Positions 1-9,886 of a DNA stretch of 64,000 nt are shown here, one piece after another; position 1 is the stretch's first letter, and each line of letters opens with the position of its first letter. The position numbers and the translations under genes were made by a program. The notes beneath the pieces are model-generated. The model searched no databases. It was not told where the DNA came from and worked only from the letters and a program-made list of their open reading frames with translations. Source of the stretch: Gordonia bronchialis DSM 43247 (lineage in GTDB: Bacteria > Actinomycetota > Actinomycetes > Mycobacteriales > Mycobacteriaceae); contig NC_013441.1 of NCBI RefSeq assembly GCF_000024785.1, forward strand, positions 1,736,001-1,800,000, given 5' to 3'.

Positions 1-218
1 CGATGGTGACCTCCGGGCTGCGGATCGGCACCCCGGCCCTGGCCACCCGCGGCTTCGGTGACGAGCAGTTCACCGAGGTCGCCGACATCATCGGGACGGC
101 GCTCGCCGCCGGGACATCCGCTGACGTCGCGGCCCTGCGCGGCCGGGTCTCCAAACTCGCCCTCGATTTCCCGCTCTACGACGGGCTCGAGGAGTGGGGC
201 CTGATGAGCCGGATCTGA
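1..218 (+). CDS. glyA: Serine hydroxymethyltransferase, C-terminal end (partial)
   Basis: Only the last ~71 residues are present; the gene begins before the window. The segment [18 protein letters not shown] is the conserved C-terminal-domain motif of SHMT, the PLP enzyme that interconverts serine and glycine and charges tetrahydrofolate with a one-carbon unit in the cytoplasm. The tail ending in [12 protein letters not shown] is typical of mycobacterial GlyA1. The following DesA and PhoH genes match the order glyA1-desA2-phoH2 in M. tuberculosis, which supports the call. Confidence 0.95.
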   Translation, partial: MVTSGLRIGTPALATRGFGDEQFTEVADIIGTALAAGTSADVAALRGRVSKLALDFPLYDGLEEWGLMSRI

Positions 219-276
219 ACGGTTGACCCACCGGGCGAATTGATCTGTCCGGTTACGCATCCGTATCCTCTATCGG

Positions 277-1146
277 ATGAACGCCCTCACCGAAGACGAC
301 CTGATCATCGCGCTCGAGAAGGCTCTTCCCGAGATCGCCGAAGACCATGAGGCGGCCGCCACACCGTGGAGCCCGCACGACTGGGTGCCGTGGGACGACG
401 GCCGCAACTTCGCCTTCCTCGGCGGCGAGGACTGGGATCCCTCCCAGGCGACCCTGTCGGCGGAGGCCCGCGCGGGTTCGCTGGCGCTGCTGCTGACCAA
501 GGACAACCTGCCGTCGTATCACCGGGTGCTCGCGAAGTACTTCCCGGCCTTCTCCGACTGGCGCCAGCTGGTCGGCGTGTGGACCGCTGAGGACAACCGG
601 CACGCGATCGTGCTGCGTGACTACCTCGTCGTGAAACGGGCCATCGATCCGGTCGACTCCGAGGAACGTCGTCGTGAGCACGTCACCAAGGGGTACCGGC
701 AGCGCGAGGAGCAGGTGAACGAACTCGGGCCGCTCGACGTCCTCGCCCTGATGGCCGTCCACGAGAACCAGTGCGTCCACTTCATCTCGCGGCTGGCCGC
801 GGCGGTCGATGACGACGTCTACCTGCAGATTCTCGCCAAGATCTCCAACGACGACCGTGTGCAGGCCGACACCTTTGCCGCCTTTCTCAACGCCGGACTG
901 GTCGCCGACCAGGACAACACCGTCGTGGCGGTGGACCGCGCGCTACAGCGTGACGAGCCGATCGGCGGCGACATCGAGGGCTTCGAGGCGGAGTGGGCGC
1001 TGATCGCCGACTACGAGAACGCCGAGACCAAGGCGGCGACGGCGAAGATGCTGGCCGACGCCCTCAAACTCGACACCGTGCAGGGGCTCGGCGACGCGGC
1101 CGAAGCGGCGCGGAAGCGAATCCTGGAGCTCGCGGGTCGCGGCTGA
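277..1146 (+). CDS. desA2: Acyl-ACP desaturase family protein, DesA2-like, with altered diiron ligands
   Basis: A 289-residue protein that resembles mycobacterial DesA2, a ferritin-like acyl-ACP desaturase implicated in mycolate and fatty-acid metabolism. Family segments are visible: FAFLGGEDWDPSQ (res 46-58), KDNL (75-78), TAEDNRHAIVLRDYLVV (103-119) and HENQCVHF (162-169). The usual E-E-x-x-H pair is E-D-N-R-H at 105-109. Where the family has D-E-x-R-H this protein has D-D-R-V-Q (192-196), so one iron-binding His is Gln and two Glu ligands are Asp. It follows glyA by about 60 bp, as in M. tuberculosis. Family membership is clear; desaturase activity is not. Confidence 0.85.
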   Translation: MNALTEDDLIIALEKALPEIAEDHEAAATPWSPHDWVPWDDGRNFAFLGGEDWDPSQATLSAEARAGSLALLLTKDNLPSYHRVLAKYFPAFSDWRQLVGVWTAEDNRHAIVLRDYLVVKRAIDPVDSEERRREHVTKGYRQREEQVNELGPLDVLALMAVHENQCVHFISRLAAAVDDDVYLQILAKISNDDRVQADTFAAFLNAGLVADQDNTVVAVDRALQRDEPIGGDIEGFEAEWALIADYENAETKAATAKMLADALKLDTVQGLGDAAEAARKRILELAGRG

Positions 1147-1453
1147 GGTAGACGCCCTCGCGGTGAACGGGCGCTGGCCAGGCCGGAAAACACCCTGGTG
1201 GCGCGGTTGGCGTCCCTGCGTCGACGATACGTCCGGTTAACGCACAATTCACGCCGACACACCCGTTTCCGACGCGCCACGCCGACCGCACGCGCGTACG
1301 TTGACGGGTGACGGGCCGCGGGGAAGCGGTTCGTCCGGGAGGTTCGATTCGTGGTTTGCATCAGCAGCGCGAGGGGGCCGGCCCCGGTCCTGACGAACCG
1401 GCCGGTCGACCACACTGGTTTGTGCGGGGGCCCGCGCAAACGTAGGAGCCCAC
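1147..1453. other. Intergenic region between desA2-like gene and phoH2
   Basis: No convincing gene is seen in this ~307-bp gap. It contains a perfect 12-bp palindrome GGGGCCGGCCCC at 1374-1385 and a stronger hairpin at 1419-1440 next to the phoH2 ribosome binding site (listed separately). A 70-residue ORF starting at 1351 and overlapping the phoH2 start is in the position of the mycobacterial phoAT antitoxin gene, but its composition (Arg/Pro rich, shadow-like) does not let me call it. Confidence 0.5.
1419..1440 (+). promoter_or_regulatory. Hairpin immediately before the phoH2 ribosome binding site
   Basis: The left arm TTTGTGCGGG and right arm CCCGCGCAAA pair over 10 bp (one G-U) with a two-base loop. 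The hairpin ends three bases before AGGAG (1444-1448), which serves the GTG start at 1454. It could be an operator or an RNA hairpin affecting translation; its function is inferred only. Confidence 0.4.
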
Positions 1454-2758
1454 GTGACCACACGCACCTACGTCCTCGACACCTCCGTCCTGCTGTCCGA
1501 CCCCTGGGCGGTCATGCGCTTCGCCGAACACCATGTGGTTCTGCCACTGGTGGTCATCGGTGAACTCGAGGGCAAACGTCACCACCACGAGCTCGGCTGG
1601 TTTGCGCGTGAGTCCTTGCGCATGCTCGACGACCTTCGTCTCGTCCACGGCCGGCTTGATGTCCCGATCCCGATCGGCGACGACGGCGGCACGGTGCAGG
1701 TGGAACTGAACCACACCGATCCCGCGGTCCTGCCGGCCGGTTTCCGCACGGACACCAACGATTCCCGAATCCTCGCGTGTGCGTTGAACCTGCGTGCCGA
1801 AGGCCGCGACGTCACGCTGGTCTCCAAGGACACCCCGCTGCGCGTCAAGGCGGGAGCCGTCGGCCTGGCCGCCGACGAGTATCACGCGCAGGACGTGGTG
1901 GTGTCCGGATGGTCGGGGATGACCGAACTCGACGTCGACTCGAGCGTCATCGACACCCTGTTCGCCGACGGCGTGGCGGATCTCGACGCCGCGCGAGAAC
2001 TGCCCTGCCACACCGGAATTCGGTTGCTGGGGCACGGTTCGTCGAGTGCGCTCGGCCGTGTCAACGAGGAGAAGCGCGTCCAGCTGGTGCGTGGTGACCG
2101 GGAGGCATTCGGGCTGCACGGCCGGTCCGCAGAGCAGCGCGTCGCACTCGATCTGCTGCTCGACGAGAGCGTCGGCATCGTGTCGTTGGGCGGCAAGGCG
2201 GGAACCGGCAAGTCGGCACTGGCACTGTGCGCCGGGCTCGAAGCCGTCCTGGAGCGCCGGACGCAGCGCAAGGTCGTCGTCTTCCGACCGCTGTACGCGG
2301 TCGGCGGCCAGCAACTCGGCTACCTGCCGGGCAGCGAGGCCGACAAGATGGGGCCGTGGGCGCAGGCCGTCTTCGACACCCTCGAAGGCCTCGCGTCGCC
2401 GGCGGTGATCGAAGAGGTGCTGAGCCGAGGGATGCTGGAAGTGTTGCCGCTCACCCACATTCGAGGTCGATCGCTGCACGACTCGTTTGTGATCGTCGAC
2501 GAGGCCCAGTCGCTGGAACGCAATGTGCTCCTGACCGTGCTGTCGCGCCTCGGCACCGGTTCGCGGGTGGTACTGACCCACGACGTGGCGCAGCGCGATA
2601 ACCTCCGCGTCGGACGGCACGACGGTGTGGCCGCGGTGATCGAGAAGCTCAAGGGCCATCCGCTCTTCGCCCACGTCACCCTGACCCGCAGTGAGCGGTC
2701 GCCGATCGCCGCGCTGGTCACCGAGATGCTGGAGGAGTTCGGGCCGGGCGGAGCGTAG
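1454..2758 (+). CDS. phoH2: PhoH2: PIN-domain / PhoH-type ATPase RNA helicase-nuclease
   Basis: A 434-residue two-domain protein. The N-terminal PIN ribonuclease domain starts with [14 protein letters not shown] (res ~5-18) and has the acidic residues of metal-dependent RNases, including a D-T-N-D-S-R-I-L segment near residue 100. The C-terminal PhoH ATPase domain has Walker [10 protein letters not shown] near residue 245 and Walker B FVIVDEAQ near 345. Mycobacterial PhoH2 unwinds and cleaves RNA and has been studied as a toxin with a small upstream partner. The start is GTG with AGGAG six bases before it. It ends convergently against the HNH gene. No damage is seen. Confidence 0.95.
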   Translation: MTTRTYVLDTSVLLSDPWAVMRFAEHHVVLPLVVIGELEGKRHHHELGWFARESLRMLDDLRLVHGRLDVPIPIGDDGGTVQVELNHTDPAVLPAGFRTDTNDSRILACALNLRAEGRDVTLVSKDTPLRVKAGAVGLAADEYHAQDVVVSGWSGMTELDVDSSVIDTLFADGVADLDAARELPCHTGIRLLGHGSSSALGRVNEEKRVQLVRGDREAFGLHGRSAEQRVALDLLLDESVGIVSLGGKAGTGKSALALCAGLEAVLERRTQRKVVVFRPLYAVGGQQLGYLPGSEADKMGPWAQAVFDTLEGLASPAVIEEVLSRGMLEVLPLTHIRGRSLHDSFVIVDEAQSLERNVLLTVLSRLGTGSRVVLTHDVAQRDNLRVGRHDGVAAVIEKLKGHPLFAHVTLTRSERSPIAALVTEMLEEFGPGGA

Positions 2759-2772
2759 ACCCGACGACCCGG

Positions 2773-4458
2773 TCACCGGGGATAGGTGATGATGATCTCC
2801 CCGGTGATCGGGTCGCGCCAGGTGATGGTGCGGTCGGTGTGCATGGTGGGTATCCAGAGGCCGAGGTGCTTGCGGTGGTGATCCGGGGTGCACAGCGGGA
2901 TGAGGTTCTCGAATATGCTCCAGCCCCCGGTGAGCGGATCTCGGGGATCGAACTTCACCAGGTGATCGAGTTGGCATTCGTCAGACGGCCGCCCGCACTG
3001 CGGGTAGCGGCAGGTGCGGTCATGGCTGATCACCCGTTCCCGCACCGCCCTACTCGGACGATAGGTCAGCGCACCCGGTGGAATGGGCCCGCTCGCTTCG
3101 CTCCCGGCGCCCGGTGGAATGGGCCCGCTCGCTTGGCTCCCGGCGCCCGGTGGTGGCAGGTCGTAGCCGCCGTGTCCGGTGGGGTCGATGGGTGGGGCCG
3201 GACCGTCTCGGCCGGTGACGATGAGCCCGGAGTAGCCCGACGGGAGTAGCAGTTGGCCGGCGATCGAGTTGGAGATGAGGTCCTCGGCGTGGTCGGGGTC
3301 GATGGGCCCATGGCCACGCAGGTAGGGCACCTCGATGCCGGCGGGGTCGGTGACGACGATCAGTGCGGTTTGTTCACCGAGATCGCACGCGGTGGGGGTG
3401 TCGGCCACCTCCACCGCGGGGCCCTCGGGTGCCTCAGGTGCGTCGCTACCCGGGTACGAGCAGGTGTCTGTGTGCACGCCGGCCTCGGCCGGGTCCACCG
3501 AGGTGTCCGGATCGGGCGCGGTGTTCGCGTCGACGCCCGCGTCAGAGTCGGCGTCTGCTGGTGTGCTGCTGGCGGTGTCTGCCTCGTCGGTGTCGGTAGG
3601 CGTGTCGTCGTCGCAGTGGTCGGCGCAGTCGTCGTCATCGGCGGTGGGGTCGGGGGCGGGGGTGGCGGGGCAGGTGGTGTTGCCGCAGGTGCATGCGAGA
3701 TGGCCGCCGGGTAGTCCGATGAGGTGGGCCAGCGCAGCCACGCGTTGGACACCGATCCGGCGGGGATCGTCGGCGCAGAGATGGCGGGCGATGAGGTCGG
3801 CGATTCGGCGGGTCAGATACACGCCGTGTTCGGCGGGCACGGTGGCATCGATGCTCGCATGCCCGTGAGCGTCATCGCCGATGACGACGTTCTGGTGACG
3901 CTCGGCGAAGTCTTTGCGCGCGAGGATCGCCGCGTCAGGGTCCAACGCGATGACGAGTTCCTCGAGCTGTTCACGCAACACCCGATCCGCCGACGGCCGC
4001 GCCGAGAGCGTCAACGCCAGCTGTTCGGCACCCACCCGGGTGTCCTCATCGAGCAACAACAGGGCGTTGGCCATCAACGCGGTACGCGCCAACGAATGCC
4101 GGCCGTCGAGGAACGCGATCCGCACCGCGGGCAGCTGCTGCAGGTGGGTGCCCAGCGTGATCCACCGGCTTGCGGTGGAGCGGGAGATCCCCAGCCGGAC
4201 CGACACCTGCCCGATGGCGGCTTTGTCGGGCATATCGCGGACCCGACGGCCCAGTGTCCGGTTCCAGGACGGGTCGGCGATCATGTCCTGATACACCGCA
4301 TGCCCGATCCGGTAGGCCAGCAGCACCGTACGGGCCTCAGCACGCCGCGCCAACTGCTGCATCTCCCGCGCCGCGTCCACCACCGCATCCGAAACCATCG
4401 ACGACACACCGGTGTCGTCGGCGACCGGATCGGTCAGAGTGAACATCACGAGAGGCAC
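2773..4458 (-). CDS. HNH endonuclease, DUF222 / 13E12 repeat family
   Basis: A 561-residue protein of the DUF222-HNH family that is multicopy in mycolate actinobacteria. The N-terminal ~230 residues are the helical DUF222 region. The middle (~res 260-430) is acidic, Asp/Thr/Ala-rich low complexity. A C-terminal HNH domain (~res 485-545) has paired cysteines in CRYPQCGRP, then CQLDHL and CTPDHHRKH, a zinc-binding HNH layout. Just before it is a tandem G-A-G-S-E-A-S-G-P-I-P-P repeat encoded by 36-bp units. Starts at GTG 4458 or ATG 4446 are both possible. It is not in the M. tuberculosis synteny block, so it is probably an acquired mobile-type gene. Its cellular target is unknown. Confidence 0.9.
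   Translation of the reverse strand: MPLVMFTLTDPVADDTGVSSMVSDAVVDAAREMQQLARRAEARTVLLAYRIGHAVYQDMIADPSWNRTLGRRVRDMPDKAAIGQVSVRLGISRSTASRWITLGTHLQQLPAVRIAFLDGRHSLARTALMANALLLLDEDTRVGAEQLALTLSARPSADRVLREQLEELVIALDPDAAILARKDFAERHQNVVIGDDAHGHASIDATVPAEHGVYLTRRIADLIARHLCADDPRRIGVQRVAALAHLIGLPGGHLACTCGNTTCPATPAPDPTADDDDCADHCDDDTPTDTDEADTASSTPADADSDAGVDANTAPDPDTSVDPAEAGVHTDTCSYPGSDAPEAPEGPAVEVADTPTACDLGEQTALIVVTDPAGIEVPYLRGHGPIDPDHAEDLISNSIAGQLLLPSGYSGLIVTGRDGPAPPIDPTGHGGYDLPPPGAGSQASGPIPPGAGSEASGPIPPGALTYRPSRAVRERVISHDRTCRYPQCGRPSDECQLDHLVKFDPRDPLTGGWSIFENLIPLCTPDHHRKHLGLWIPTMHTDRTITWRDPITGEIIITYPR
3074..3150 (-). repeat. 36-bp in-frame tandem repeat inside the HNH gene
   Basis: Units beginning CCCGGTGGAATGGGCCCG recur at 3074 and 3110, with the start of a third at 3146, a 36-bp period that encodes 12 residues. 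The first two units differ at one visible base (cttcg versus cttgg). The length is a multiple of three, so copy number can change without breaking the frame. Confidence 0.85.
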
Positions 4459-4734
4459 GCTTCCGGGTACGAAGTAACCAGGGACGCTGTCGTCACGTAC
4501 TCGTCGTCGAAAACTCCTGTGAACCGGGCCGGTTCACACCCTCATCATCTGAACTACCCACACACTAACGCGGGCCACCGACAAGACTCTGCTCGTGGAT
4601 GCCGCCGAGCGCGACCGGTTCACCTATGCCGTCGGGGTACTCAGGCTCTCTCATTCGGCTACTGAGGTGATTCGATCCTCACCGCACCGTGACCATCACG
4701 TGATTCACGGAGACTTGCGCGCTGGCACACTGGT

Positions 4735-5706
4735 GTGGTGCTGAAGTTACTGATGAGGCGAATGAGACTTCTGGGACTATTGGTGATTGGGGTGTTGGCC
4801 GCTTTCGCTGCGGGTGCCGGCCAGTCCGTTGCTGCGCCGGGAACCACCACCACACCACCGCCGACCACCACGACCCCCCCGCAGACACCGGGGCTGGGTA
4901 TACCGCTGCTCGATCAGCTCCTGAATTCGCTGGCCGCAGGACTGGGATCCAGCGACGGGGTGCTGCCCGGCGGTGCCGCCGGGTCCAAGACCAATCAGCT
5001 GATCGTGGTCAGCGCGCCCAAGGCGTCGGATACGACGGCGACGTTGACCGGGTTCGAGCGTGGATCGGACAAGAGCTGGAAGCCGGTCATCGGTCCCACC
5101 AAGGCGTTCCTCGGCTCGCTCGGCATGGGGCAGCCGCAGGACAACGTGTATCGGACGCCGGAGGGCAACTTCGCGCTGGACCAGGCGTTCGGGCGGCAGG
5201 CCAATCCGGGCACCAAGATGCCGTACTTCAAGACCGATGCCCAGGACTGGTGGGATTCCAATCCCAAATCGCCCACGTACAACACGCACGTGCGATCGGT
5301 GAACGGCCCCGGCGGGGACAGCGAGAATCTGTACAAGGTCGGCGAGATGTACGACTACGCGGTCAACATCGCGCACAATCCGCAGCGCACGCCGGGCAAG
5401 GCGTCGGCGATCTTCCTGCATGTCACCAACAATCAGCCGACCATGGGCTGTGTCGCCATCGAGCGCGAGCTGATGAAGAAGACGCTGCAGTGGCTCGATC
5501 CGGCCAAGAGTCCCCGGATCGTCATCGGCGTCAACCAGAGTGCTCCCACCGGTGATGCGCCCGAGGGCACCACGCCGGGCACCACCACGCCGCCGAACGG
5601 CCAGACGCCATCGGTGCCCGGTGACAACCCGCTGACGGGCCTGCTGTCGCAGCTGATGAACCTGATCCCGGCGTTGCTCGGGGTGGGCACGGGTAGCGCC
5701 GGGTGA
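4735..5706 (+). CDS. Secreted L,D-transpeptidase-like protein (YkuD fold, COG3786 type)
   Basis: A 323-residue exported protein. Residues ~10-33 are a hydrophobic signal segment ending near A-G-Q-S-V-A-A-P, followed by a Pro/Thr-rich stretch (TTTTPPPTTTTPP). The catalytic part includes AIFLHVTNNQPTMGCVAI (~res 225-242), with the His and Cys of the YkuD cysteine transpeptidase site; the G-C-V variant is typical of the COG3786 branch. Such enzymes make or edit 3-3 peptidoglycan cross-links. The C-terminal ~60 residues are Pro/Thr/Gly rich. GTG 4735, GTG 4738 and ATG 4753 are alternative starts. It ends seven bases from the convergent PIG-L gene. Confidence 0.75.
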   Translation: MVLKLLMRRMRLLGLLVIGVLAAFAAGAGQSVAAPGTTTTPPPTTTTPPQTPGLGIPLLDQLLNSLAAGLGSSDGVLPGGAAGSKTNQLIVVSAPKASDTTATLTGFERGSDKSWKPVIGPTKAFLGSLGMGQPQDNVYRTPEGNFALDQAFGRQANPGTKMPYFKTDAQDWWDSNPKSPTYNTHVRSVNGPGGDSENLYKVGEMYDYAVNIAHNPQRTPGKASAIFLHVTNNQPTMGCVAIERELMKKTLQWLDPAKSPRIVIGVNQSAPTGDAPEGTTPGTTTPPNGQTPSVPGDNPLTGLLSQLMNLIPALLGVGTGSAG

Positions 5707-5712
5707 CGCGGG

Positions 5713-6984
5713 CTACTTCCGCAGTACGCTGACAGCGAAGTCGGCGTCGGGGTGCCAGGCACGCAGATCCCAGGTGGCGAAGCGATGTTCGAGTCGTAGC
5801 CCGGCGGCGGCGACGGCGGTGTCGAAGTGTTCGACCGTGAGCTCGCGATCGGTGTGGAAGCCGGTCACGAGCACACCGTCGTCCTTCAGGTGGGCGGAAA
5901 GCCTACGGAGAACGAGGGTCTCGGTATCCGGTGCGAGGAACACCATGACGTTGCCGGCGCACACGATGGCGTCGAACGGCTCGCCCTCGCCGTGGGCCGC
6001 GAGGTCGAGAGTCGACAGATCCGCGACGAGCCAGTGCGGCCCCGGATGGTCGGCCTGCGCCGCGGCGATCAGTTCGGGATCGACGTCGACTCCCACCACC
6101 TGATGCCCGACGGTGTGCAGGTATCCGCCCAATCGTCCCGGGCCGCAACCCGCGTCGAGGATGCGTGCGCCGCGCGGCACCATCGCGTCGATGAGCCGGG
6201 CCTCGCCTGCGAGGTCGGTTCCCTGGGCCGCCATGTCCCGGAATCGCTCGATGTACCACTGGCTGTGGCCGGGTTTGGTGTCGGTGAGCCAGCGTGGCGG
6301 TGGCACGGTCTCCCGTTTGAGTTCGAAGCACGCGGCCCGGCGGTCACCGAAGTCGTCCCGCCGTCCGGTGGTCGAATCCACTTGAGCCCGAGCCTGATCG
6401 AGCACCGGGGTGTCGGGGTCGAGGACACGCAGGTACTGCTCGTGGGACGCGAGTGAGGCAACCGCGGCGTCGACGTGATCGGTGACGTCGACGGCGTGCG
6501 TGGGATGCGGCCCGTTCTCGAACAGCCAGCGCGGACGGTCGCCGTCGATCGCGTCATAGGCGTCGAGGACGGCCGCCGAGAACTCCATGTGGTCGCGCTG
6601 ATTGGGCGCGCCCGGCGCCCACTCCGGGCCACCGTAGAGCGACAGGATCACTTGTGGCGCAACACGGTCGATGGTCTCGGCGATCGTGGCCCGCAGCTCG
6701 GGGGTGTTGCGGATGTCGCTGTCCGGGAATCCCCAGAACTCCACCTCGTCGACGCCGACGACGCGCGCGGAGGTGCGTTGTTCCTCCTCGCGCAGGGGAC
6801 CGCATTGCTCCGGCGGCATGCCCTCGATGCCGCGCTCGCCACTCGAGGCGAGTGCGTAGACGACCCGTTTGCCCTCCGACGTCCAGCGGTCGACCGCGGC
6901 CGCCATCCCGTACTCAGGGTCGTCGGGATGTGCGACCAGGACCAGCGCGGTCGACCAGCCGGACGGAAAGGGCTCGAGGGACAT
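5713..6984 (-). CDS. Bifunctional PIG-L family deacetylase / SAM-dependent methyltransferase
   Basis: A 423-residue fusion. The N-terminal PIG-L/LmbE domain (~1-230) carries the zinc motif AHPDDPEYG (res 19-27) and later QRDHMEFS, as in MshB/Mca-type deacetylases that remove N-acetyl groups from sugars. The C-terminal class I methyltransferase (~235-423) has motif I RILDAGCGPGRLGG (~res 272) and the acidic VVGVDVDPE strand. The substrate is unknown. The gene starts three bases after fumC ends, on the same strand, so they are probably co-transcribed. A fusion of these two activities suggests that one substrate is deacetylated and then methylated, but that is inference. Confidence 0.85.
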   Translation of the reverse strand: MSLEPFPSGWSTALVLVAHPDDPEYGMAAAVDRWTSEGKRVVYALASSGERGIEGMPPEQCGPLREEEQRTSARVVGVDEVEFWGFPDSDIRNTPELRATIAETIDRVAPQVILSLYGGPEWAPGAPNQRDHMEFSAAVLDAYDAIDGDRPRWLFENGPHPTHAVDVTDHVDAAVASLASHEQYLRVLDPDTPVLDQARAQVDSTTGRRDDFGDRRAACFELKRETVPPPRWLTDTKPGHSQWYIERFRDMAAQGTDLAGEARLIDAMVPRGARILDAGCGPGRLGGYLHTVGHQVVGVDVDPELIAAAQADHPGPHWLVADLSTLDLAAHGEGEPFDAIVCAGNVMVFLAPDTETLVLRRLSAHLKDDGVLVTGFHTDRELTVEHFDTAVAAAGLRLEHRFATWDLRAWHPDADFAVSVLRK

Positions 6985-6987
6985 CCC

Positions 6988-8388
<1,401 letters not shown>

Positions 8389-8540
8389 GTCCGTGTGTCC
8401 TCCGGCTCCGTCGGCGTTAGGTGATCCTGAGTGAACACGCTACTAAGTGCAGGTCTGCCGACCGCAGACGGGTGACGTTGGACCGCGACTTCGCCAGATC
8501 CCCGGGCCTCGTCTGGCGGTCACCCGAGGTGTGAGACCGC

Positions 8541-9404
8541 TCAGTGCCCGAGCAGGGTGCGGAACGCACGCGCCGCCGGCGACGGGTCGTGGCGGGAGAC
8601 TACGCCGAGACTGGACCGCGCGGCCGCATCGGTGAGCGGAATCGCGAGCACGCCCTCGAACCCGGCGGCGGTGGTCACGCTGAGCGCGCCGACGCCGATC
8701 CCGCGTCGAGCCAGAGCCACCACCTGGGCCGGTGTGGTCACCTCCCATCGGGGCGAGGCATGCCGGCCCGCCCGCTGTGCTGCGGTATCAAGCGCCGTGC
8801 GGGCGCCGGTACCCGTCGGCAGCGCGATCACGTCGGTGGACAGCAGATCGTCGACGCTGCACGCCTGTCGCGACGCCCACGGATGGTCGGGTGCGACCAC
8901 CGCGCACAGCGCGTCGTCGACGATGACGGTGGTGAGCAGATCCCGCGGTTCGCGCCCCGCCCAGCCCGCGACCGCGATGTCGAGAGAACCCTCGCGGACG
9001 CACACCACCAGGTCGTCGGAGAGTCCTTCGGTGAGCCGCACATCGATGCCGGGGTGTCGCGCGTGCATCGCGGCGAGGGCGTCCACCAGCGGTTCCCAGG
9101 TCAGGCCAGTCACCGCGCCGACGCGCAGCGACCCGGCCAGGACGCCGCGGATCTCCCCGGCGGCGGCGGTCACGGCATCGGCGGCGGCGAGGGCCTGCCG
9201 CATCGCCGGTAGCAATGTGCGCCCGGCATCGGTGAGCGCGACCCGGCGTGAGGTGCGGTCGAACAGGGCGACCCCGAGCTCGCGTTCGAGCTTCGCGATC
9301 TGCATGGACACACCGGACTGGCTGACTCGGACGGCCTGCGCACCCGCGGTGAAGGTGCCCGCGTCGACCACGGCGAGGGCATAGCGCAGCTGATGCAGTT
9401 CCAT
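8541..9404 (-). CDS. LysR-family transcriptional regulator
   Basis: A 287-residue protein read from ATG 9404 (a GTG directly before it at 9407 is also possible). Residues 1-60 are the winged HTH, with MELHQLRYALAVVDAGTF and the second-helix region VSQSGVSMQIAKLERELG. The rest is the periplasmic-binding-like effector domain. It is divergent from the SnoaL-like gene starting at 9476. A perfect inverted repeat in the intervening sequence suggests it controls itself and that neighbour. The effector is unknown. Confidence 0.9.
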   Translation of the reverse strand: MELHQLRYALAVVDAGTFTAGAQAVRVSQSGVSMQIAKLERELGVALFDRTSRRVALTDAGRTLLPAMRQALAAADAVTAAAGEIRGVLAGSLRVGAVTGLTWEPLVDALAAMHARHPGIDVRLTEGLSDDLVVCVREGSLDIAVAGWAGREPRDLLTTVIVDDALCAVVAPDHPWASRQACSVDDLLSTDVIALPTGTGARTALDTAAQRAGRHASPRWEVTTPAQVVALARRGIGVGALSVTTAAGFEGVLAIPLTDAAARSSLGVVSRHDPSPAARAFRTLLGH

Positions 9405-9415
9405 CACTGGTGATG

Positions 9416-9432
9416 ATAGGTGCGATACCTAT
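9416..9432. promoter_or_regulatory. Candidate operator for the LysR regulator
   Basis: ATAGGT-GCGAT-ACCTAT is a perfect 6-5-6 inverted repeat between the divergent LysR gene and SnoaL-like gene, starting 11 bases before the LysR ATG. Palindromes in this position are typical of LysR autoregulation. Confidence 0.5.
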
Positions 9433-9475
9433 GTTCTGTTGGACCGATGAGTGCTCATGCCTCGACCATGGAGAT

Positions 9476-9850
9476 ATGAGAACCACAACGAACACCGATG
9501 CCACCACTGCCGGCCGGAATGCGGCCGAGGTCTACTTCGACGCATGGCGCGAACGCGACTTCGACCGCCTGCGGACGGTCCTGGCCCCCGACGTCAGTTT
9601 TGTGGGCGTGATGGGGACCGCAGACGGAGCCGACGACTGCATCGCCGGATTGCGGGGGATGGCCGAGTCGGTCATGGCGGATCTGGTCCTGCACGCCCGG
9701 GTTGCCGACGGCGCGGACGTCATCACCTGGTTCGACCTGGTGACCAAGGACGGCACGACGCTACCGACCGCCAACTGGAGTCACGTCGAGGACGGCCTGA
9801 TCACCCGGATCCGGGTCACCTTTGACCCGCGACCGCTCGGGATGAGCTGA
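9476..9850 (+). CDS. SnoaL-like / NTF2-fold small protein
   Basis: A 124-residue protein from ATG 9476, chosen because upstream in-frame sequence back to 9410 crosses the regulator-operator region and encodes Cys/Trp/His-rich residues unlike the fold. The sequence (AAEVYFDAWRERDFDRLRTVLAPDVSFVG, cited here only by its first block AAEVYFDAWRERDFDRLR) fits the alpha+beta cone of SnoaL/ketosteroid-isomerase-like proteins. These act as small-molecule cyclases, isomerases or hydrolases, or simply bind ligands. It is probably the target of the divergent LysR regulator. The substrate is unknown. Confidence 0.75.
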   Translation: MRTTTNTDATTAGRNAAEVYFDAWRERDFDRLRTVLAPDVSFVGVMGTADGADDCIAGLRGMAESVMADLVLHARVADGADVITWFDLVTKDGTTLPTANWSHVEDGLITRIRVTFDPRPLGMS

Positions 9851-9886
9851 GCGGCCCGAGATGTGAGATTGGCGCGTCCACGGGCA

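Noticed and set aside
1336..1352. GGTTCGATTC resembling a tRNA T-loop
   Set aside because: The flanking bases do not form a T stem, and no acceptor stem or anticodon arm is present.
1351..1563. 70-residue ORF overlapping the phoH2 start, in the place of mycobacterial phoAT
   Set aside because: Arg/Pro-rich composition and no recognisable similarity; position alone is not enough to call an antitoxin gene.
2768..2780. CCCGGT-C-ACCGGG as a terminator between phoH2 and the HNH gene
   Set aside because: A one-base loop cannot form and the sequence overlaps the end of the HNH coding region.
1361..2977. 538-codon minus-strand open frame opposite phoH2
   Set aside because: Antisense shadow of phoH2 with shadow-type composition.
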